Shown here: positions 16,446 through 18,555 of the stretch, one piece after another | Layout of the letters: each line of letters opens with the position of its first letter | Position numbering within the stretch: position 1 is the first letter of the stretch | Source of the DNA: CAZSPL01 sp964608735 | Lineage (GTDB): Bacteria; JAJVIF01; JAPKYR01; CAZSPL01 | Length of the DNA stretch: 18,555 nucleotides | Direction of reading: 5' to 3' | Assembly (NCBI GenBank): GCA_964608735.1 | Contig: CAZSPL010000052.1 | Coordinates: 1-18,555 of the forward strand | The notes under the pieces: generated by a model | What the model saw: only the letters and a program-made list of their open reading frames with translations | What the model was told of the DNA's origin: nothing | Databases searched by the model: none | Made by a program: the position numbers and the translations under genes

Positions 16446-16754
16446 TTGAAAGTCGGCGACAAAGTAGTTGAATTTGACCAGGACGGTTTCATGCTCGATC
16501 CAACGCTGTGGTGCGATGAGATAGCTCTCGCCATCGCCGGAGAGGAAGGTATCGACAACATGACCGAGGAGCATTGGAAGATAGTCAACTTCATCAGGGA
16601 ATACTGGCTGGAGAACGACCTCGCGCCCGCGGTACGGCTCATCTGCACGACCGTCGGCGTAGGCGGCCGCCAGATATACAAGCTGTTCACATCCGGCCCG
16701 GCGCGCGGGGCGTGTCGCGTCGCGGGACTGCCCAAGCCGGACGGCTGCGTGTAG
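16446..16754 (+). CDS. dsrC: DsrC/TusE-family sulfur carrier protein
   Basis: 102 residues, normal for the family. The C-terminal arm holds both conserved cysteines: Cys90 in RGACR and the penultimate Cys101 in DGCV, separated by ten residues. This spacing defines true DsrC able to form the internal disulfide or trisulfide, whereas TusE-type relatives keep only the last Cys. Also seen: the D-x-D-G-F-[ML] start, the W-x-hydrophobic-V-x-[FY]-[IL]-R-x-[YF]-W helix and the R-x-I-Y-x-L-F-x-x-G-P loop. Starts with TTG at 16446; AGGAG lies 8 bases upstream and an in-frame stop at 16416 leaves no ATG option. Cytoplasmic carrier that brings sulfur to the DsrMK(JOP) membrane complex in sulfite reducers. 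Here it sits between a desulfurase-family gene and dsrM/dsrK. Confidence 0.93.
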   Translation: MKVGDKVVEFDQDGFMLDPTLWCDEIALAIAGEEGIDNMTEEHWKIVNFIREYWLENDLAPAVRLICTTVGVGGRQIYKLFTSGPARGACRVAGLPKPDGCV

Positions 16755-16793
16755 ATAGGGAAAATCATGTAAAGGTCACATCAAGAAGACACC

Positions 16794-17423
16794 TTGTTTG
16801 GAATCGAATGGATAATCGTGACGGCAAGCATCGTGTGGGCGATAATCGCCCTGCTCGCGCAATGCATACAGGCCCGCGGTAAGGGCCGCAGGGATTATTC
16901 CACGCGCGCCGGGAATGTCATCGGCGGCGTCATCTACAACTTCACATGGGCGATGCTCCCCCGGCACAAGGAAGTCATACGCAATCATCCCGTGAAGTTT
17001 CTCATCGGCGTGGTGATGCATCTCGGGATATTCATCGCGATGTTCAAGGTGCTTGTTCTTCTCATAGTTCCCGCATCAAGGCCGTTGAGCCCGGTGATAC
17101 TCGGCGTGACGCTCGGTGCCGCGTCGCTGTGCGGGATATATTTATTCCTTAGGCGCGTTTTTTCGAAGGGGCTCAAATCGATGAGCAGTCCCGAGGATTA
17201 CATTTCGATTCTCATCACCCTCGGATTCCTGTTGGCCGCCCTCGGCCATGAGCTTGGGATTATGAACTCCGGCGCGTTCATGATTTATGCCGCGGTCGTG
17301 TTTTTCTACCTTCCCCTCGGCAAGCTCAAGCACGCGCTTTTCTTTTTCGTCGCGAGAGCGGATTACGGCGCGCGGCTCGGTTATCGCGGGACATACCCGG
17401 CGAGGGGCGGCGTCAAGGAGTAG
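16794..17423 (+). CDS. dsrM: DsrM-like membrane cytochrome b subunit (NarI-type fold)
   Basis: 209 residues with about five membrane helices (roughly 4-24, 66-92, 98-119, 136-156, 160-178). Histidines in or next to helices (58, 65, 76, 152, 180) are candidates for the two b-heme ligands of the NarI/DsrM/HmeC family; the L-P-R-H-K-x-V-x-x-x-H segment leading into helix 2 is characteristic. It would oxidise menaquinol and pass electrons to the DsrK-like protein encoded next. Starts with TTG at 16794: the frame has a stop at 16770, no usable ATG, and the first in-frame Met (54) is too late. The ribosome site is weak (AAGAAGA 4 bases away, or AAAGG 18 away). It begins 39 bases after dsrC and the stop overlaps the region just before dsrK. 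Confidence 0.88.
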   Translation: MFGIEWIIVTASIVWAIIALLAQCIQARGKGRRDYSTRAGNVIGGVIYNFTWAMLPRHKEVIRNHPVKFLIGVVMHLGIFIAMFKVLVLLIVPASRPLSPVILGVTLGAASLCGIYLFLRRVFSKGLKSMSSPEDYISILITLGFLLAALGHELGIMNSGAFMIYAAVVFFYLPLGKLKHALFFFVARADYGARLGYRGTYPARGGVKE

Positions 17424-17431
17424 CGTTCACG
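17415..17431 (+). promoter_or_regulatory. Strong ribosome binding site over the dsrM stop, pointing to a non-standard dsrK start
   Basis: AAGGAG at 17415-17420 abuts the dsrM TAG (17421-17423). At the ideal distance of 8 bases the dsrK frame has ACG (17429-17431), not ATG/GTG/TTG. The following codons read TDDKPKNAKPEDPDEV, a plausible N-terminal tail. A single base difference (ACG for ATG) would explain it. Confidence 0.4.
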
Positions 17432-17473
17432 GACGATAAGCCGAAAAATGCGAAACCCGAAGATCCGGATGAA

Positions 17474-18555
17474 GTGACGCGAGTGGCTCGCGAAGCCCTG
17501 CGCGAAGCGCTCATCGGACTCGGCGGCTATCATATGCATTCGTGCGTACGATGCGGCCTGTGCGGGGAAACGTGCCATATATATCTCACCGACCCGGTTC
17601 CCGAGAACCTTCCCGGCACGAAGGCGGCCAAGGTCATCAGCCATTTCCGGAGGTATCATTCGGTCGCCGGACGCATCGCGCCCGCACTCGTCGGCGCGCG
17701 AAACATGACCCCCGAAGCTCTCGATGAACTGGTCGAAGTTGTTTACGGGCGATGCACAGCGTGCGGGCGATGCGGCATCAACTGCTCCATCGGCGCGGAT
17801 ATCGGCTCGATTATGCGCATCGGACGCCATATTCTCGCGGCGGTTCGCAAGGTGCCCCCGAGCCTGCAGGCCGTCGTGGATAACCAGCTCACGACCGGCA
17901 ACCAGATGTCCATCACGCAACAGGAACTGATTGATACGGCGGCGTGGATTTCGGAAGACCTGCAATCCGAAATGGGCATCAGCGACGTCCGCATCCCGGT
18001 CGATGAGCCGGGCAAGAGGGTCGTATATCTCGTGAATCCGAGGGAAGTGAAATTTTTCCCTCTTTCGCTATATGCCGCCGCAGGGGTTTTTTACGCCGCC
18101 AAAGAAAGCTGGACGATGTCGAGCAGGTTTTACGACGTCACCAACTACGGCATGTATTCAGGCCACAACGGTGAAGCCGCCGAGATAACGCGGCAGACCA
18201 TCGAGGAAGCAATCGCGCTCGGTGCCGAGGAGGTCATCCTCTCCGAATGCGGGCACGGGTTCAGGTCGTATAGATGGGAAGGCCCCAACTGGATGCACCG
18301 GGAATATCCCATACCGGTGCGTAGCATGCTCGATATAATGCTTGAGTACATCGAGACGGGACGAATCCGGATAGACCCGGCGAAGAATAAAGACCGGGTC
18401 ACATTGCACGATCCATGCAACCTCGTGCGATGGGGCGGCATAAGCGAGCCGCAACGGAAGGTGCTGCGCCGGGTCGCGAGTGATTTCGTCGAGATGATTC
18501 CCAACCGCGAACAGAATTTCTGCTGCGGCGGAGGCGGGGGGATGCTATCGATGAG
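17474..18555 (+). CDS. dsrK: DsrK-like iron-sulfur protein (HdrD family), partial at the right edge
   Basis: Open to the end of the window, about 360 residues from the GTG at 17474. Two [4Fe-4S] motifs: C24-x2-C27-x2-C30-x3-C34 (HSCVRCGLCGETCH) and C94-x2-C97-x2-C100-x3-C104 (GRCTACGRCGINCS). Then a CCG-type region as in HdrB/HdrD/DsrK: C259 (SECGHG), C315 (HDPCN) and the C350-C351 pair (FCCGGGG), the expected ligands of the noncubane catalytic cluster; the remaining ligands lie off the window. In known systems DsrK is the cytoplasmic catalytic subunit that works with DsrM on DsrC trisulfide. The start is uncertain: coding character extends upstream to about 17426, where an AAGGAG (17415-17420) sits 8 bases before an ACG at 17429, but the first standard start codon is the GTG used here. 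Confidence 0.88.
   Translation, partial: MTRVAREALREALIGLGGYHMHSCVRCGLCGETCHIYLTDPVPENLPGTKAAKVISHFRRYHSVAGRIAPALVGARNMTPEALDELVEVVYGRCTACGRCGINCSIGADIGSIMRIGRHILAAVRKVPPSLQAVVDNQLTTGNQMSITQQELIDTAAWISEDLQSEMGISDVRIPVDEPGKRVVYLVNPREVKFFPLSLYAAAGVFYAAKESWTMSSRFYDVTNYGMYSGHNGEAAEITRQTIEEAIALGAEEVILSECGHGFRSYRWEGPNWMHREYPIPVRSMLDIMLEYIETGRIRIDPAKNKDRVTLHDPCNLVRWGGISEPQRKVLRRVASDFVEMIPNREQNFCCGGGGGMLSM

Overview
The window looks like a chromosomal segment of a diderm, probably anaerobic bacterium of moderately high GC. Support for this: two lipoproteins with lipoboxes and one Sec-secreted VCBS-repeat protein, plus DsrC/DsrM/DsrK-type sulfur-redox genes at the right end. No gene pins the phylum. 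The gene mix would fit a delta-proteobacterial or candidate-phylum genome, but that is only an impression. I see no tRNA, rRNA, IS element, phage gene or CRISPR array.

Layout. (a) 3-1790, minus: the first ~596 residues of a lipoprotein ending in fibronectin-III-like repeats, cut by the left edge, with its own good promoter (1897-1925). (b) 2093-6741, minus: a four-gene operon gldA-like ATPase > gldF-like permease > gldG-like protein > DUF4340 protein, closed by a strong intrinsic terminator (2085-2110). (c) 7016-8167, minus: a class V aminotransferase/cysteine desulfurase-family gene, divergent from (d) 8272-10098, plus: a secreted FG-GAP/VCBS + ASPIC/UnbV protein. (e) 10119-12671, minus: alpha-glucan phosphorylase, divergent from (f) 12827-14935, plus: a second large lipoprotein, a distant relative of (a). 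Its reading frame breaks close to the end; a plausible 31-codon C-terminus lies in the -1 frame. A terminator follows at 15052-15075. (g) 15073 to the right edge, plus: promoter, structured leader, a second cysteine desulfurase-family gene, dsrC, a dsrM-like membrane cytochrome b gene and a dsrK-like iron-sulfur gene cut by the right edge.

How the genes fit together. Block (b) is a complete ABC-2 exporter module with its two usual extracytoplasmic partners; its substrate is unknown. Block (g) is the most interesting. A PLP enzyme able to make persulfides sits directly upstream of a two-cysteine DsrC and of the DsrM/DsrK pair, which in known systems reduces DsrC trisulfide using quinol. No dsrAB is in view. 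The arrangement suggests a route where sulfane sulfur from cysteine or a related thiol, rather than sulfite, is loaded on DsrC and reduced at the membrane; this is inference. The two lipoproteins share about 250-300 residues of N-terminal architecture that I do not recognise as a named family, carrying different C-terminal modules.
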